DNA of 64,000 bases, taken from positions 1-64,000 of the forward strand of contig NZ_BILZ01000004.1 in NCBI RefSeq assembly GCF_004000825.1. The letters run 5' to 3'. Shown here piece after piece: positions 7,462 through 17,459 of this stretch. The first letter of the stretch is position 1. Every line of letters starts with the position of its first letter. The position numbers and the translations under genes were made by a program. The notes below the pieces were generated by a model. It had not been told where the DNA came from. It made no database searches and saw nothing but the letters and a program-made list of their open reading frames with translations. This stretch comes from Paenibacillus kobensis NBRC 15729. Lineage in GTDB: Bacteria > Bacillota > Bacilli > Paenibacillales > Paenibacillaceae.

Positions 7462-9228
7462 ATGAACACTGCGAACAAATTGTTAAAGCGAATCGAAACA
7501 GCAGCACACAGAGCTGTTGCCGATCTTATTATTCAAAACGGAACGATCGTCAATGTATTTACGGGTGAGGAGATGAAGGGCGATATCGCCATCGCAGACG
7601 GCGTGATCGTTGGAATCGGCACGTATAAGGATGCGAAACAAGTCGTGGACGCAGCCGGTCAATGGGTGCTTCCTGGATTAATCGACGGGCATGTCCATAT
7701 CGAGAGCTCGATGCTGACACCGCCTCAATTCGCCCAAATTGCCGTTACGCACGGGGTGACGACGGTTGTGACCGATCCGCATGAAATCGGCAATGTAATG
7801 GGTTCCGAAGGCATTCAGTATATGTTGGAAAAGTCTATTGGACTGCCGGTCGATATATACGTCAACCTGCCGTCATGCGTACCGGCAACTCCGTTCGAGA
7901 GCAACGGCGCCCGTCTCGATGCGGAACAGCTGCGGCCGTTCTACAACGATCCGAACGTCCTCGGTCTCGCCGAGGTGATGGACTTCCCTGCTCTATCCAG
8001 CGCAAGATCGGACCTGTTGGACAAGCTTGCGGACGCACTGGATCATGGCGCGCATATTGACGGCCACGCTGCCGGCATATCGCGCGAGCAATTGAATCTA
8101 TATATGGCAGCCGGCATTCGCACCGACCATGAATGCGTCAACGCCGAAGAAGCCCGGCACCGGCTGGATCTAGGCATGTATTTGATGATCCGGGAAGGCA
8201 CGGTCGCCAAAGATTTGGAAGCGATCCTGCCAGCTGTTACGCCGAGAAACGCCCGAAGATGTCTCTTCGTCACTGACGATAAGCTCATAGACGACTTGCT
8301 GGAGGAAGGCAGCGTGGATCACAATATCCGGCTCGCTATCCGCAACGGTCTAGATCCGGTTACCGCCGTTCAGATGGCGACGATCAATGCGGCGGAATGC
8401 TTCGGCCTTCGCGATCGCGGCGCTATTGCGCCTGGTTATCGAGCAGACCTTGTTATCGTCGACGACTTGAACCAACTGTCAATCCGGCAGGTGTTCAAGG
8501 ACGGCAATCGGGTCTATAGTGACGGCCAGCTCCATCTAGAATCTTTTCCGAATGCTGCTCCGACCCCCGATAATGGAATACTAGCGAAAAAAACAATGCG
8601 CAGCGGCATGAAGCCGATTCACGCCGGCGATCTGGTCATTCGGCCGCAATCAGACAAGTGCAGCGTCATTGGCATCATTCCGAACTCACTAGTCACCCAT
8701 CATCTTCAGGAGCAGATTACGTTGAGCAGCGACGGGACATTCATAACGTCCGTGGAACGCGACCAGTTGAAACTGGCCGTCGTCGAGCGGCACCGCGCAA
8801 CCGGCAATATCGGGTTAGGCATCGTGAAAGGTTTTCAGTTGCTTCGCGGCGCTATTGTATCATCGGTTGCCCACGATTCCCACAACATCATCTGCGCCGG
8901 TGTCTCCGATGCCGACATGATGGTTGCAATCGAGCATGTTACCGAGATAAACGGCGGTCTTGCCGTCGCTGTTGACGGCAGCATTATCGCATCGTTGCCG
9001 CTTCCGATTGGCGGATTAATGTCCGATCAGCCATTTATAGTCGTATACGAGCAAATGAAAGGATTGAACCGTGCACTCAAGGCCATCGGCGCACCTGGTC
9101 ATTTTAATCCCTTCCTGACGCTGTCGTTCTTGGCGCTGCCCGTCATCCCTCAGCTCAAGCTGACGGATCTTGGCTTATTCGCATTCGAATCCAACCGGCA
9201 CATTGCGATCGAGGCGGAATCGGAATAA
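7462..9228 (+). CDS. ade: Adenine deaminase
   Basis: A 588-aa amidohydrolase converting adenine to hypoxanthine and ammonia for purine salvage. The metal-binding GHVHIESSMLTP motif is near residues 75-86, TVVTDPHEIGNV follows, GHAAGIS is near residue 200 and FVTDD near 270. The C-terminal domain (IGLGIVKGFQLLRGAI, VAHDSHNIICAG, LPLPIGGLMSD) is typical of the bacterial Ade family; overall length is normal. GAAGGAG precedes the ATG. Expression is probably switched by the upstream adenine riboswitch. Monocistronic: a large hairpin follows. Confidence 0.95.
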   Translation: MNTANKLLKRIETAAHRAVADLIIQNGTIVNVFTGEEMKGDIAIADGVIVGIGTYKDAKQVVDAAGQWVLPGLIDGHVHIESSMLTPPQFAQIAVTHGVTTVVTDPHEIGNVMGSEGIQYMLEKSIGLPVDIYVNLPSCVPATPFESNGARLDAEQLRPFYNDPNVLGLAEVMDFPALSSARSDLLDKLADALDHGAHIDGHAAGISREQLNLYMAAGIRTDHECVNAEEARHRLDLGMYLMIREGTVAKDLEAILPAVTPRNARRCLFVTDDKLIDDLLEEGSVDHNIRLAIRNGLDPVTAVQMATINAAECFGLRDRGAIAPGYRADLVIVDDLNQLSIRQVFKDGNRVYSDGQLHLESFPNAAPTPDNGILAKKTMRSGMKPIHAGDLVIRPQSDKCSVIGIIPNSLVTHHLQEQITLSSDGTFITSVERDQLKLAVVERHRATGNIGLGIVKGFQLLRGAIVSSVAHDSHNIICAGVSDADMMVAIEHVTEINGGLAVAVDGSIIASLPLPIGGLMSDQPFIVVYEQMKGLNRALKAIGAPGHFNPFLTLSFLALPVIPQLKLTDLGLFAFESNRHIAIEAESE

Positions 9229-9302
9229 CGTGTTGTCAGTCCGTTACGCGACCGACGTGAGGCGAGGTTGCGATATGAGCTGGTTACGTGATACCTGAAC
9301 GC

Positions 9303-9398
9303 AAAAACGCAGCCAATCCCTACTTGAACTGCACCCCAATTGTTAGACACCATCTAGCAATTGGAGGTACAGTTCATACTCGGATCAGCTGCGTTTTT
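9303..9398. terminator. Large nested bidirectional hairpin between ade and the GH15 gene
   Basis: Outer arms AAAAACGCAGC (9303-9313) and GCTGCGTTTTT (9388-9398) form a two-way terminator that touches the GH15 stop codon. Inside lies a second dyad, TGAACTGCACCCCAATTG (9325-9342) with CAATTGGAGGTACAGTTCA (9358-9376), with one mismatch and one bulge, capped by TAGA/TCTA. The inner element looks like an inserted palindromic module (see findings). Confidence 0.75.
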
Positions 9399-11366
9399 CT
9401 AACTCAATTTGGTCAGTTCCCGGTACTTGCCCGCATACTTCGTCACACTCTGAACGAATGTGGCATGCGACCACGTGAGCGGCGCCACCGACAACGGGCC
9501 GCCGTCGTGCGGATTCAGCTGCTCCGGGAGGACGCCGCTTTGAAGCGCATGATCGACGACCCACTGCAGCGTGCGTTTCGGGCCTTCGAGATCTTCCAGC
9601 GACTCGGCGGATTCGATCTCGTAGTTCGCCACCCATAGCGTGCATATGATCCATGGGTTACCCGGCACTTTCTCGATATCACCAGACTGCTGGAAGTAAT
9701 AATCGTTCGTATAACGGGCGATGCCTCCTACATGCGTTCGAACGCTTAAGCCTTCTTTGATCGCTTGCATCGTCCGGACGACACGTTCATCATCGACCGG
9801 CAGCACGCCGAATTCCCAGATCGCGAACAGACTGCTTTCAAGCGTCATATCTTTGACCCAGCGGTTATCTTTCTGCACAAGTCCCCGGGCGAACCGGCCC
9901 GTTTCCTCGTCCCACAAATGCGTTATAATACCGTGCTTAATCGATTGCGCCGTATTCCGGTAATAATCGCTTCGCTCATAGTCGCCGAACAGTTCCGTGA
10001 AGTATGCGGCTGCCATCAGTCCGCCATAAACGGATGAGGCCGTATACGTCCAAATGCCGTAACGTTCCTCCCATAAGTCGTAGCTCGGCTTCGGCAGCGA
10101 CATCGAATGCTCCATGTATTGCGTCAAGAAATGCGCCGCTTTGCGGATCAGATTCGAATACAGCGACTGGGGCAGTTCGATGACTTGGTGGCGGGTATAG
10201 TCTTTCCATAATGCAAACAGGACGAGTGCGGTCTCGTCTTCTTGAATCGGCAGCCTGCGGCTTCCTTGGACGATATAGGGATGCCAGCTTGATCCGACCG
10301 TTCCATCCGGATTGTATTTATGATACAAATACCCTTCAGGAGCGAGCGCCTGCGCGCAGAAATGAAAGAACGGGGCGATGACGCTGTGGAAGCCTGCTGC
10401 GGACATTGACTGGGCGATCAACGCGCCGTCCCGCGGCCACATATAGCTGTAATGATCTCGATTGTATTGCAAAATATCGGTGTCGTTCGCCGCTACAATC
10501 GCACCGCGCTCATCTGTCTGCGTTCTGACGATTAACAGGCTTTGCTTGAAGATGCGTATGACGTCGTCAGGCAAATCGCCCAAATCTTTCTCCGCCCGGT
10601 GCAGCCAATGCTTCCAGTAGATGACCATTCGGCTCAGCAGCTTCTCCGGATGGTTCTCCTGTACGTATTGGTTAAGCTCCTTCACTTCCTCCAAGCCTTT
10701 GCCGATCGTCATCCAGTAGTAGACGGTTTTCTCGCCTCCTGGCGGTACGATCGTCCGGAAGCTGATCGTGCTGTCAACCGACCCTTGCGCGATCGAATTG
10801 CCCATCAGAACGCCGTCTTCCGCATCCCGCCAAGTGCCTTCGGCCGATTGAAACCGTTTGATACCGGTCGAATACTGCATGATGCCGCCTTCATCGGAAA
10901 ATCCGTTGAACATAAAGTACGACGACCTCTTGTAATGAAACAACGTATGGTTTTCCGGAAAATATGCGGCCGTATCGCCAACTTCCGAGCCGTCAATCAT
11001 CAGATCCTGATGAAAGAACATCCGGAACTCGCGGGGCTCGCCCGCAAGATTGCGGACGACCACGCGTTTAATATATATGCATTCCCGTTGATGAATACCG
11101 TCGTTCATATGAAGCTGGACGCCGAGCGCCTCGTGCTTCGCGATAATATTCGTCACCAATGAGCCCTCGATATAGTCGAGCTCGAACTTCCAGCCCGGAT
11201 CGTCCAGCCACGCGAAGCGACCGGCAACCCAAATACCAAAGCGGCACGTCTGGCCTCCGACATGGTTGAGCTGTCCGACATAAGGATAATAGATATCCCG
11301 GATAAAACAATGATTGTCAAGATTGAGAAGCATCTTGCCATTACCAATCACGAGATGACGGGCCAT
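9399..11366 (-). CDS. Glycoside hydrolase family 15 protein (glucoamylase-like)
   Basis: A 655-aa intracellular protein without a signal peptide. The N-terminal ~270 residues form the beta-sandwich of bacterial GH15 proteins (LVIGNGKMLLNLDNHCFIRD). The (alpha/alpha)6 barrel follows, with SYMWPRDGALIAQ near residue 310, GYLYHKYNPDGTVGSSWHP, and the LWEERYGIWTYTASSVYGGL segment. Family activity: release of glucose from the ends of alpha-glucans; some members act on trehalose, so the substrate is not certain. The ATG has AAAGGAG 8 nt upstream and overlaps the glgA end by 19 bp. As last gene of the glg operon it could supply a degradation arm in place of glycogen phosphorylase. Confidence 0.88.
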   Translation of the reverse strand: MARHLVIGNGKMLLNLDNHCFIRDIYYPYVGQLNHVGGQTCRFGIWVAGRFAWLDDPGWKFELDYIEGSLVTNIIAKHEALGVQLHMNDGIHQRECIYIKRVVVRNLAGEPREFRMFFHQDLMIDGSEVGDTAAYFPENHTLFHYKRSSYFMFNGFSDEGGIMQYSTGIKRFQSAEGTWRDAEDGVLMGNSIAQGSVDSTISFRTIVPPGGEKTVYYWMTIGKGLEEVKELNQYVQENHPEKLLSRMVIYWKHWLHRAEKDLGDLPDDVIRIFKQSLLIVRTQTDERGAIVAANDTDILQYNRDHYSYMWPRDGALIAQSMSAAGFHSVIAPFFHFCAQALAPEGYLYHKYNPDGTVGSSWHPYIVQGSRRLPIQEDETALVLFALWKDYTRHQVIELPQSLYSNLIRKAAHFLTQYMEHSMSLPKPSYDLWEERYGIWTYTASSVYGGLMAAAYFTELFGDYERSDYYRNTAQSIKHGIITHLWDEETGRFARGLVQKDNRWVKDMTLESSLFAIWEFGVLPVDDERVVRTMQAIKEGLSVRTHVGGIARYTNDYYFQQSGDIEKVPGNPWIICTLWVANYEIESAESLEDLEGPKRTLQWVVDHALQSGVLPEQLNPHDGGPLSVAPLTWSHATFVQSVTKYAGKYRELTKLS

Positions 11367-12811
11367 CTTTCTGTCTCCTTTCGCAGAGGCAGCAGTTCAG
11401 CATACAGGGACATGTACGATTTGGCAGAACGGCTCCAGCTATGGTCTTCCTTCGCGCCATTCGCAACGATTGTTTTCCAAGCTTCCTCGTCTTGGTACAA
11501 TGAGAGCGCTCTTCTGACGGTATGAAGCATATCGTGTGCATTATAGTTGGCGAATGTAAACCCGTTGCCCGTTCCAGTATATTCATCGTACGACTGTACC
11601 GTGTCTCTAAGCCCACCCGTCTCGCGAACGATCGGCACCGACCGGTATCGGAGTGCTATGAGCTGGCTAAGGCCGCACGGCTCAAACCGCGACGGCATAA
11701 GGAACATATCCGAACCCGCGTAGATCCGTCTAGCCAGCCCCTCGTCATAGCCGAGTCTGACATGTAACTGCTCGGGACGCCACTCTGCAGCGGCCCGCAG
11801 CATTTGCTCGTAGTAATAATCGCCCGCGCCAAGCACGACAAGCTGAATGCCTTCGTCTAGCAGCGGCTCAATGACATGTTCTATCAGATCGATGCCTTTC
11901 TGCTCGACAAGACGAGTCACGATCCCGATAACTGGAATGGATTCAGACTCCGGCAGTCCGAGCTCTTGCTGAAGCGCAAGCTTGTTTTTGCGCTTGCGGG
12001 CGATCGATCCTCGGTAAGGGGTATGAAGCGCAGGATCGTTCATGGAATCGTAGCTGTCCGTATCAATTCCATTCAATATCCCATGCAAATCCGACGCGCG
12101 CCAACGAATGACGCCATCGAGATTCTCGCCCCAATGCTCCGTCTGAATTTCTTCGGCGTAGGTCGGACTTACCGTCGTCAGCTTGTCCGCATATTGCAAG
12201 CCCGCTTTCATACAGTTAGCCGCGCCGTAGAATTCCAGACCGCTTGTCCAAAACCATAAATCATCCATCCCAGCAAGATCCTGCAGCAATTTCTGTCCGA
12301 ATACCCCTTGGTATTTCAAATTATGAATCGTAAATACCGTACGGACAGAACGGCACAGCGGATCGTACGCATACCTCGTCTTCAGCAGAAAAGGCAGCAG
12401 CGCTGTCTGCCAATCATGGCAATGGATAATGTCCGGAATAAAGCCGAAGTGCGGCAAACATTCCGCAATCGCGAAATTGAAGAAGACGAACCGCTCCGGA
12501 TCGTCTTCGTAGCCGTACAGTCCATCGCGATTAAAATATTGTTCGTTGTCGATCAGGTAATAAATAACGCCGTCGATTTCGGCGCGAAGCAAGCCGCAAT
12601 ATTGGTACCGCCATCCGAAGCGGAACGAGAACGTATGAATCGTCTCGAACCGCTCTGCGAATGAAGCGGGAATGCCGGCATACTTGGGAAGCACTACGCG
12701 CGCATCCGCTCCGCGTTCGTTAAGCGCCTTTGGCAGTGCGCCAACGACATCTCCCAGCCCGCCGGACTTCGCCAACGGGACAGCCTCCGAAGCAGCAAAC
12801 AATACATTCAC
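11348..12811 (-). CDS. glgA: Glycogen synthase (ADP-glucose, GT5)
   Basis: A 487-aa GT5 enzyme that extends alpha-1,4-glucan from ADP-glucose. Seen: the N-terminal AASEAVPLAKSGGLGDV ADP-glucose loop, HCHDWQTALLPFLL near residue 120, TVSPTYAEEI, and the C-terminal GT-B half with PVIGIVTRLVEQKGIDL and PSRFEPCGLSQLIALRYRS near 380. GTG start with AAGGGGG 7 nt upstream. It lies 21 nt after glgD and overlaps the GH15 gene, so it is part of one operon. Confidence 0.95.
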   Translation of the reverse strand: MNVLFAASEAVPLAKSGGLGDVVGALPKALNERGADARVVLPKYAGIPASFAERFETIHTFSFRFGWRYQYCGLLRAEIDGVIYYLIDNEQYFNRDGLYGYEDDPERFVFFNFAIAECLPHFGFIPDIIHCHDWQTALLPFLLKTRYAYDPLCRSVRTVFTIHNLKYQGVFGQKLLQDLAGMDDLWFWTSGLEFYGAANCMKAGLQYADKLTTVSPTYAEEIQTEHWGENLDGVIRWRASDLHGILNGIDTDSYDSMNDPALHTPYRGSIARKRKNKLALQQELGLPESESIPVIGIVTRLVEQKGIDLIEHVIEPLLDEGIQLVVLGAGDYYYEQMLRAAAEWRPEQLHVRLGYDEGLARRIYAGSDMFLMPSRFEPCGLSQLIALRYRSVPIVRETGGLRDTVQSYDEYTGTGNGFTFANYNAHDMLHTVRRALSLYQDEEAWKTIVANGAKEDHSWSRSAKSYMSLYAELLPLRKETERWPVIS

Positions 12812-12831
12812 AGCACTTCCCCCTTACAGTT

Positions 12832-13944
12832 TTAGATCGTTTTGCGTTTCGCGGCGACGAACGGCAAGCCTGCCGCACCGCGAATGTCCCGGCCATGCTC
12901 AATAACAACGTCCTTATCGAGAATCGCGTAATCAAGCACGCTGTTCTCGCCTACAATTCCGTTCTGCATCACGATGCTGTTGCGGATAATCGCCCCTTTG
13001 CGGACGTGAACGCCGCGGAACAGTACGCTGTTGATGACCGTGCCTTCGACGACACAGCCGTTGGCCACAATGGACCCGGATACTTTGGCCCCTTCCAAAT
13101 ACCGGGCAGGCGGCTCATCCTTCACTTTCGTATATATCGGCCCCGGACGGAAGAACAGCTCCTTCCATACATCCGCCTTGAGCAGCTGCATGCTATTGTA
13201 ATAGTAGCTGTCGAGCGTATTGATCATGCCCAGATAGCCGTCGTACATATAGGCGCACACGTTGAGCTTATCAAGCCGCGACATAATCGAATGGCGGATC
13301 AAGTGTTCCTGTCCTTGCGCCAGCGATGTCTCTACCAGCTCCAACAACAGATCGCGGCGCATGACGTAAATTTCGGTCGACAGCAAATTGCTGTTCAGCC
13401 GGCCGAAATGATCCTGCATTGCCGTAATACGTCCGTCAGCATTCACCTCAACCTTGCGGCTTCTGCCGGGGATGAAGGAAGCCTGCCTTTTGCAGACGAC
13501 CGTTATATCAGCGCCTTGCTTCTCATGGTACGCAATGACCGGCGCCAGATCGATATTGCAGATCACATGACTGCGCGCAAAGACAACGTATTCTTGCTGG
13601 CTTCGCGTGAAATAATCCCGGTTCTGATACATATGGTAAAGGTCGCCGCGGCGCAGATCTTGGCTGTCTTCTGTCGTCGGCGGCAGGATGAAGAAGTCGC
13701 TCTGACGGTTATGAAGATCCCAATGTTTGCCGGAGCCCAGATGATCCATAAGCGACCGGAATTTTGTATGCGCGAAGACGGCAACTCTGGATATCCCGCT
13801 ATTCACCATGTTCGAAAGAATAAAATCGATCAGCCGGTAACGGCCGCCGAACGGCACCGTTGCCGGGCAACGTCCAGCCGTCAGCCCTTCCAAATCATCC
13901 GGCTCATGAATCAGATTAATAACGCCCATCACTTTATTTTTCAC
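12832..13944 (-). CDS. glgD: Glucose-1-phosphate adenylyltransferase, GlgD subunit
   Basis: A 370-aa GlgC paralogue. It has the nucleotidyltransferase fold in the first ~230 residues ([23 protein letters not shown]) and a left-handed beta-helix C terminus ([28 protein letters not shown]). The GlgC-type loop AGGEGKRLG is replaced by [13 protein letters not shown], which suggests a regulatory rather than catalytic subunit, as known for GlgCD pairs. The GTG start overlaps the glgC stop (GTGA), which implies coupled translation and a GlgC-GlgD heteromer. Confidence 0.93.
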   Translation of the reverse strand: MKNKVMGVINLIHEPDDLEGLTAGRCPATVPFGGRYRLIDFILSNMVNSGISRVAVFAHTKFRSLMDHLGSGKHWDLHNRQSDFFILPPTTEDSQDLRRGDLYHMYQNRDYFTRSQQEYVVFARSHVICNIDLAPVIAYHEKQGADITVVCKRQASFIPGRSRKVEVNADGRITAMQDHFGRLNSNLLSTEIYVMRRDLLLELVETSLAQGQEHLIRHSIMSRLDKLNVCAYMYDGYLGMINTLDSYYYNSMQLLKADVWKELFFRPGPIYTKVKDEPPARYLEGAKVSGSIVANGCVVEGTVINSVLFRGVHVRKGAIIRNSIVMQNGIVGENSVLDYAILDKDVVIEHGRDIRGAAGLPFVAAKRKTI

Positions 13945-15107
13945 GACGGTTCGACCTCCAGCAGCGTTTTGTAATTGGCAACGAATTCGTCGCTGCCGAC
14001 GACGGTCACCGCCGTTTGATCCGGATGTCCGATTGTGACGCCGTCCGCGATAACAGCACCATCGCCGACAATCGTCCGATACAGCTTAGCACCTGCACCT
14101 ACCCGCGCATTCGGCATGACGACCGACTCCCGGATGACGCTGCCGGCCCCTGCATGCACGCCGTAGAAAATGACAGAACGGTTCACTTCTCCCTCGATCA
14201 AGCAGCCTTCCGTAATGATGGATGACACAATGCGCGCCTGCGGAGCAATATATTGCGCCGGCCGATTCGGGCTCACCGAATAGATGCGCCATTCCGGATC
14301 GGTCAGATCAAGAGGCGGACGGTCGTCCAGCAAATCCATGTTCGCTTCCCACAAACTCTCAATTGTGCCGACATCTTTCCAATAGCCCTTGAACGGATAG
14401 ACGAACATATCCATGCCGTCTTTCAGCATCGCAGGCAATATATCTTTGCCGAAATCATTGGAAGAGTGGCGGTTCGCCTCGTCCCGAATCAAATAACGCT
14501 GCAGCACCGGCCACGAGAAAATATAAATACCCATCGATGCCGTATTGCTTGTCGGCACCTTCGGTTTTTCTTCGAATGCGGTAATCCGGTCCTCATCGTC
14601 CGCATGCATGATGCCGAACCGGCTCGCTTCCTTCCAGGGCACTTCGATACCGGCAACCGTAACGTCCGCTCCCGTCTTCTTGTGGTGAGCGAGCATTTTT
14701 TCATAGTCCATTTTGTAGATGTGGTCACCAGAGATGATGAGCACATACTCAGGGTCGGAACGGTCAATGAACCCCATATTCTGGTAGATGGCATTCGCCG
14801 TCCCTTTGTACCATACGCCGCCCTTCTGCTTAACGAATGGAGGCAGTATGGCCATACCGCCATCGCGCCGGTCAAGTCCCCACGGACTGCCGATACCTAA
14901 ATAACGGTTCAAATCAAGCGGCTGGTACTGCGTCAAAACACCAACAGTGTCGATGCCAGAATGAGCGCAATTGCTGAGCGTGAAATCGATAATGCGATAT
15001 TTCCCGCCAAAGTAAACGGCCGGCTTAGCCAAATCTTTCGTCAATACGCCGAGTCTTTTGCCTTCTCCCCCGGCGAGCAGCATGGCGACCATTTCTTTAC
15101 GCCCCAT
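13941..15107 (-). CDS. glgC: Glucose-1-phosphate adenylyltransferase, catalytic GlgC subunit
   Basis: A 388-aa enzyme making ADP-glucose from ATP and glucose-1-phosphate, the committed step of glycogen synthesis. Seen: the nucleotide loop [11 protein letters not shown] near residue 10, [31 protein letters not shown] near 110, [11 protein letters not shown], and a beta-helix C terminus. Start: ATG at 15107 is 9 nt after AGGAG; the ATG at 15113 is only 3 nt away. It lies 16 nt after the glgB stop. Confidence 0.94.
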   Translation of the reverse strand: MGRKEMVAMLLAGGEGKRLGVLTKDLAKPAVYFGGKYRIIDFTLSNCAHSGIDTVGVLTQYQPLDLNRYLGIGSPWGLDRRDGGMAILPPFVKQKGGVWYKGTANAIYQNMGFIDRSDPEYVLIISGDHIYKMDYEKMLAHHKKTGADVTVAGIEVPWKEASRFGIMHADDEDRITAFEEKPKVPTSNTASMGIYIFSWPVLQRYLIRDEANRHSSNDFGKDILPAMLKDGMDMFVYPFKGYWKDVGTIESLWEANMDLLDDRPPLDLTDPEWRIYSVSPNRPAQYIAPQARIVSSIITEGCLIEGEVNRSVIFYGVHAGAGSVIRESVVMPNARVGAGAKLYRTIVGDGAVIADGVTIGHPDQTAVTVVGSDEFVANYKTLLEVEPS

Positions 15108-15123
15108 AGACATCCACTCCTAG

Positions 15124-17040
15124 TTAAAATAATTGTGGCGTGTTTCCTTCATAACGGAATAACAAAAACGAGAAAGAATGAAGCGAAAACGCAATGCTAT
15201 GTCCACGCCCGTGATAAGAAATCGGGTCGCTGCATATGGTATAGGTCACGCTGCCTTCGGCACTTTCTTCGCTATCGCCAGTGTGCAGCAGCAAGCTGTA
15301 AAGGCCAGGCTCAGGAACGCCAATCCGGTATTCACCGTAATCGTTCCGCGAGAAATTACAGACGACGACGGCGATTTCATCGACGTCCCGTCCCCTCCGT
15401 TCAAAGCTAATGACGCTCTGCTCGGCGTTATGTACATCGATCCAGCGGAAGCAATCCGCTTCCGTATCCCGTTCCCATAAAGCCGGAGTGCAGCGGTAGA
15501 TGGTGTTCAAACGCCTTACGTAACGGTGCATGCTGTGGTGCATCGGGTAATCAAGCAGCATCCAGTCGAGCTGTTCAAGATCTTTCCATTCATCGAACTG
15601 CCCCCACTCGCCGCCCATGAACAGCAGCTTCTTGCCGGGATGTGTAATCCAGTAGCCGTAAAATAATTTAAGCTGAGCAAATTTCTCTTCGTATGAACCA
15701 GGCATTTTGTGCAGAAGTGATCTTTTGCCATGTACAACTTCGTCGTGGGATAGCGGTAACACATAATTTTCCGAGAATGCGTATAGAAGTGAGAACGTGA
15801 TGAGGTCGTGGTTGTGTCTGCGGTCGGCCGGGTCAAGCTGCATATAACGCAGCATATCGTTCATCCAGCCCATGTTCCATTTGAAGTTGAATCCGAGTCC
15901 GCCGAGGTAGGTAGGTGATGTGACTGCAGGCTGAGCTGAGGAATCTTCGGCAATCATTAGCGTCTCGGGATAGTAGTGAAATACGACTTCGTTCAGCGTC
16001 CGCAGAAAACGGAGCGCGTCTAAATCCTCTTTGCCGCCATAGGGGTTGAGCGTACAAAGCTCAGGCGGTTTATCCATATGAAGATCGACCATGTGGGCAA
16101 CTGCATCTACCCGAAGGCCGTCGATATGATAAACGTCCAACCAGTATAAAGCGTTCGAAATTAAATAACCGACTACTTCGCTTCGTGCGAAATCGAAGGA
16201 TAGCGTTCCCCATAGCGGCTTGTCGGCTTTGCGCCAATTAGGGCCTTCGAAGAGCGGCGTGCCGTCGAATTCGCGGAGTCCGTGATCATCCCGGCAAAAA
16301 TGGCCTGGAACCCAGTCCATGATGACGCCTATTCCTTGCTGATGGCAGCGGTCGACGAAGTGCATTAGCTGCTTCGGTGTGCCATATCGGCTGGTAGCTG
16401 CATAAAAGCCGGTAATTTGATATCCCCAAGACCGATCGAACGGATGCTCAGCGAGCGGGAGCAGCTCGATATGGGTATAGCCCATCGATACTGCGTAGTC
16501 AACTAGCTGGTCCGCCAGTTCACTGTAGGAGAGGAACAGCTCCTTGCCGTGGATCTTCCAGGAGCCGGCGTGCACTTCGTAAATAAGGAGCGGTCGATCG
16601 AAGGAACTTCGCTTGTTCGCCATCCAATCCGAGTCGCCCCATTCGTAACCGTTCAGATCAGTTACAAGCGAAGCAGTATTCGGTCTAAGCTCGGCGCCGA
16701 ATGCATAAGGATCGGCTTTGAGCAATATGCGCCCGTCTGCGGTAACGATTTCGTACTTGTAGGCTGCACCTTCTTGGATCCCCGGAATGAATCCGGCCCA
16801 TACGCCGGTGCTTCCGAACCGTTCAAGCTCACTGCCGGTTCCATCCCAGTCGTTAAAATCGCCGGCAACTCTTACAGCGGAGGCGTTAGGCGCCCATACA
16901 ACAAATCGAACGCCCGACTTTCGTTTCCATTTCATTCGGTGAGCACCGAATGTCCGATAGCTTTGATACAGCGCACCTTCGTTAAATAGATAAACATCAT
17001 GCATGGTTAGTCCATAAGGCGGCGTGGCTGTTCTCGGCAA
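15124..17040 (-). CDS. glgB: 1,4-alpha-glucan branching enzyme (GH13)
   Basis: A 638-aa branching enzyme that creates alpha-1,6 branches; first gene of the glg operon. The N-terminal CBM48-like module carries RFVVWAPNASAVRVAGDFNDW (near residues 45-65). The barrel has YTHIELLPLAEHPFDRSWGYQ, the nucleophile Asp in DGLRVDAVAHM, the acid/base Glu in MIAEDSSA and the LPLSHDEVVHGKRSLL motif. The TTG start is set by AGGAGGTG 5 nt upstream; no better ATG is near. Confidence 0.95.
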   Translation of the reverse strand: MPRTATPPYGLTMHDVYLFNEGALYQSYRTFGAHRMKWKRKSGVRFVVWAPNASAVRVAGDFNDWDGTGSELERFGSTGVWAGFIPGIQEGAAYKYEIVTADGRILLKADPYAFGAELRPNTASLVTDLNGYEWGDSDWMANKRSSFDRPLLIYEVHAGSWKIHGKELFLSYSELADQLVDYAVSMGYTHIELLPLAEHPFDRSWGYQITGFYAATSRYGTPKQLMHFVDRCHQQGIGVIMDWVPGHFCRDDHGLREFDGTPLFEGPNWRKADKPLWGTLSFDFARSEVVGYLISNALYWLDVYHIDGLRVDAVAHMVDLHMDKPPELCTLNPYGGKEDLDALRFLRTLNEVVFHYYPETLMIAEDSSAQPAVTSPTYLGGLGFNFKWNMGWMNDMLRYMQLDPADRRHNHDLITFSLLYAFSENYVLPLSHDEVVHGKRSLLHKMPGSYEEKFAQLKLFYGYWITHPGKKLLFMGGEWGQFDEWKDLEQLDWMLLDYPMHHSMHRYVRRLNTIYRCTPALWERDTEADCFRWIDVHNAEQSVISFERRGRDVDEIAVVVCNFSRNDYGEYRIGVPEPGLYSLLLHTGDSEESAEGSVTYTICSDPISYHGRGHSIAFSLHSFSFLLFRYEGNTPQLF

Positions 17041-17110
17041 TGTAACACCTCCTGTCAGACATACCGTCCATATTTATTTGGTTAGCAAGCTTCTCTCGGT
17101 GATTAGCCTT

Positions 17111-17139
17111 ATTATACAAAGCTGAATGAAAATTTGAAA
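17111..17139 (-). promoter_or_regulatory. Probable sigma-A promoter of the glg operon
   Basis: Read leftwards, TTTCAA (17139-17134), a 17-nt spacer and a perfect TATAAT (17116-17111). It lies ~70 nt before the glgB start in an AT-rich stretch. The -35 is poor, so an activator may be needed. Confidence 0.45.
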
Positions 17140-17216
17140 CCCTATTTTCAAAATTAATGGAAAGTTAATTTACACGAATATCACACAAAATTCTCATAAA
17201 TATGACATAATTCTCG

Positions 17217-17459
17217 TCAGGTAAGAGTAGATTGTTGTCCGTTGATGCGGTTAATATAGTAATGCTTCGTACACCACCCTTTGCTGACGGCCATTCTCGT
17301 ACAATTCGCCCATCCGCAAACCGAAGGCTCCTTCGCCCCTCTAGTCTTTACCGTCTGCGGATTGCCATGCCGGCGCATTCGTTGGTGGTGCATAGAGCAA
17401 AGTCCCTTCGCTTTAACAGGCTTTGTACAATCGTTAATGTCACATGTATTCGAGTTCAT
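17217..17459 (-). CDS. Cys-rich peptide with two zinc-knuckle-like repeats
   Basis: An 80-aa protein made of two similar units: CDINDCTKPVKAKGLCSMHH (residues 5-24) and CGWANCTRMAVSKGWCTKHY (residues 48-67), each C-x4-C-x9-C-x2-H, joined by RMRRHGNPQTVKTRGAKEPSV. This repeat is the zinc-binding unit seen in many phage and HNH-associated proteins, but no nuclease motif is present. An AGGGGG site lies 10 nt before the ATG. It faces leftward towards glgB. Function unknown; nucleic-acid binding is a guess from the basic linker. Confidence 0.65.
   Translation of the reverse strand: MNSNTCDINDCTKPVKAKGLCSMHHQRMRRHGNPQTVKTRGAKEPSVCGWANCTRMAVSKGWCTKHYYINRINGQQSTLT

Noticed and set aside
9325-9376. 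Intact insertion sequence
   Set aside because: Only ~52 bp of palindrome, no transposase and no target-site duplication that I could see.
12730-13974. 414-codon plus-strand open frame across glgD
   Set aside because: Antisense shadow of glgD and the glgA start, Arg/His/Ile-rich with no family pattern and no ribosome site.
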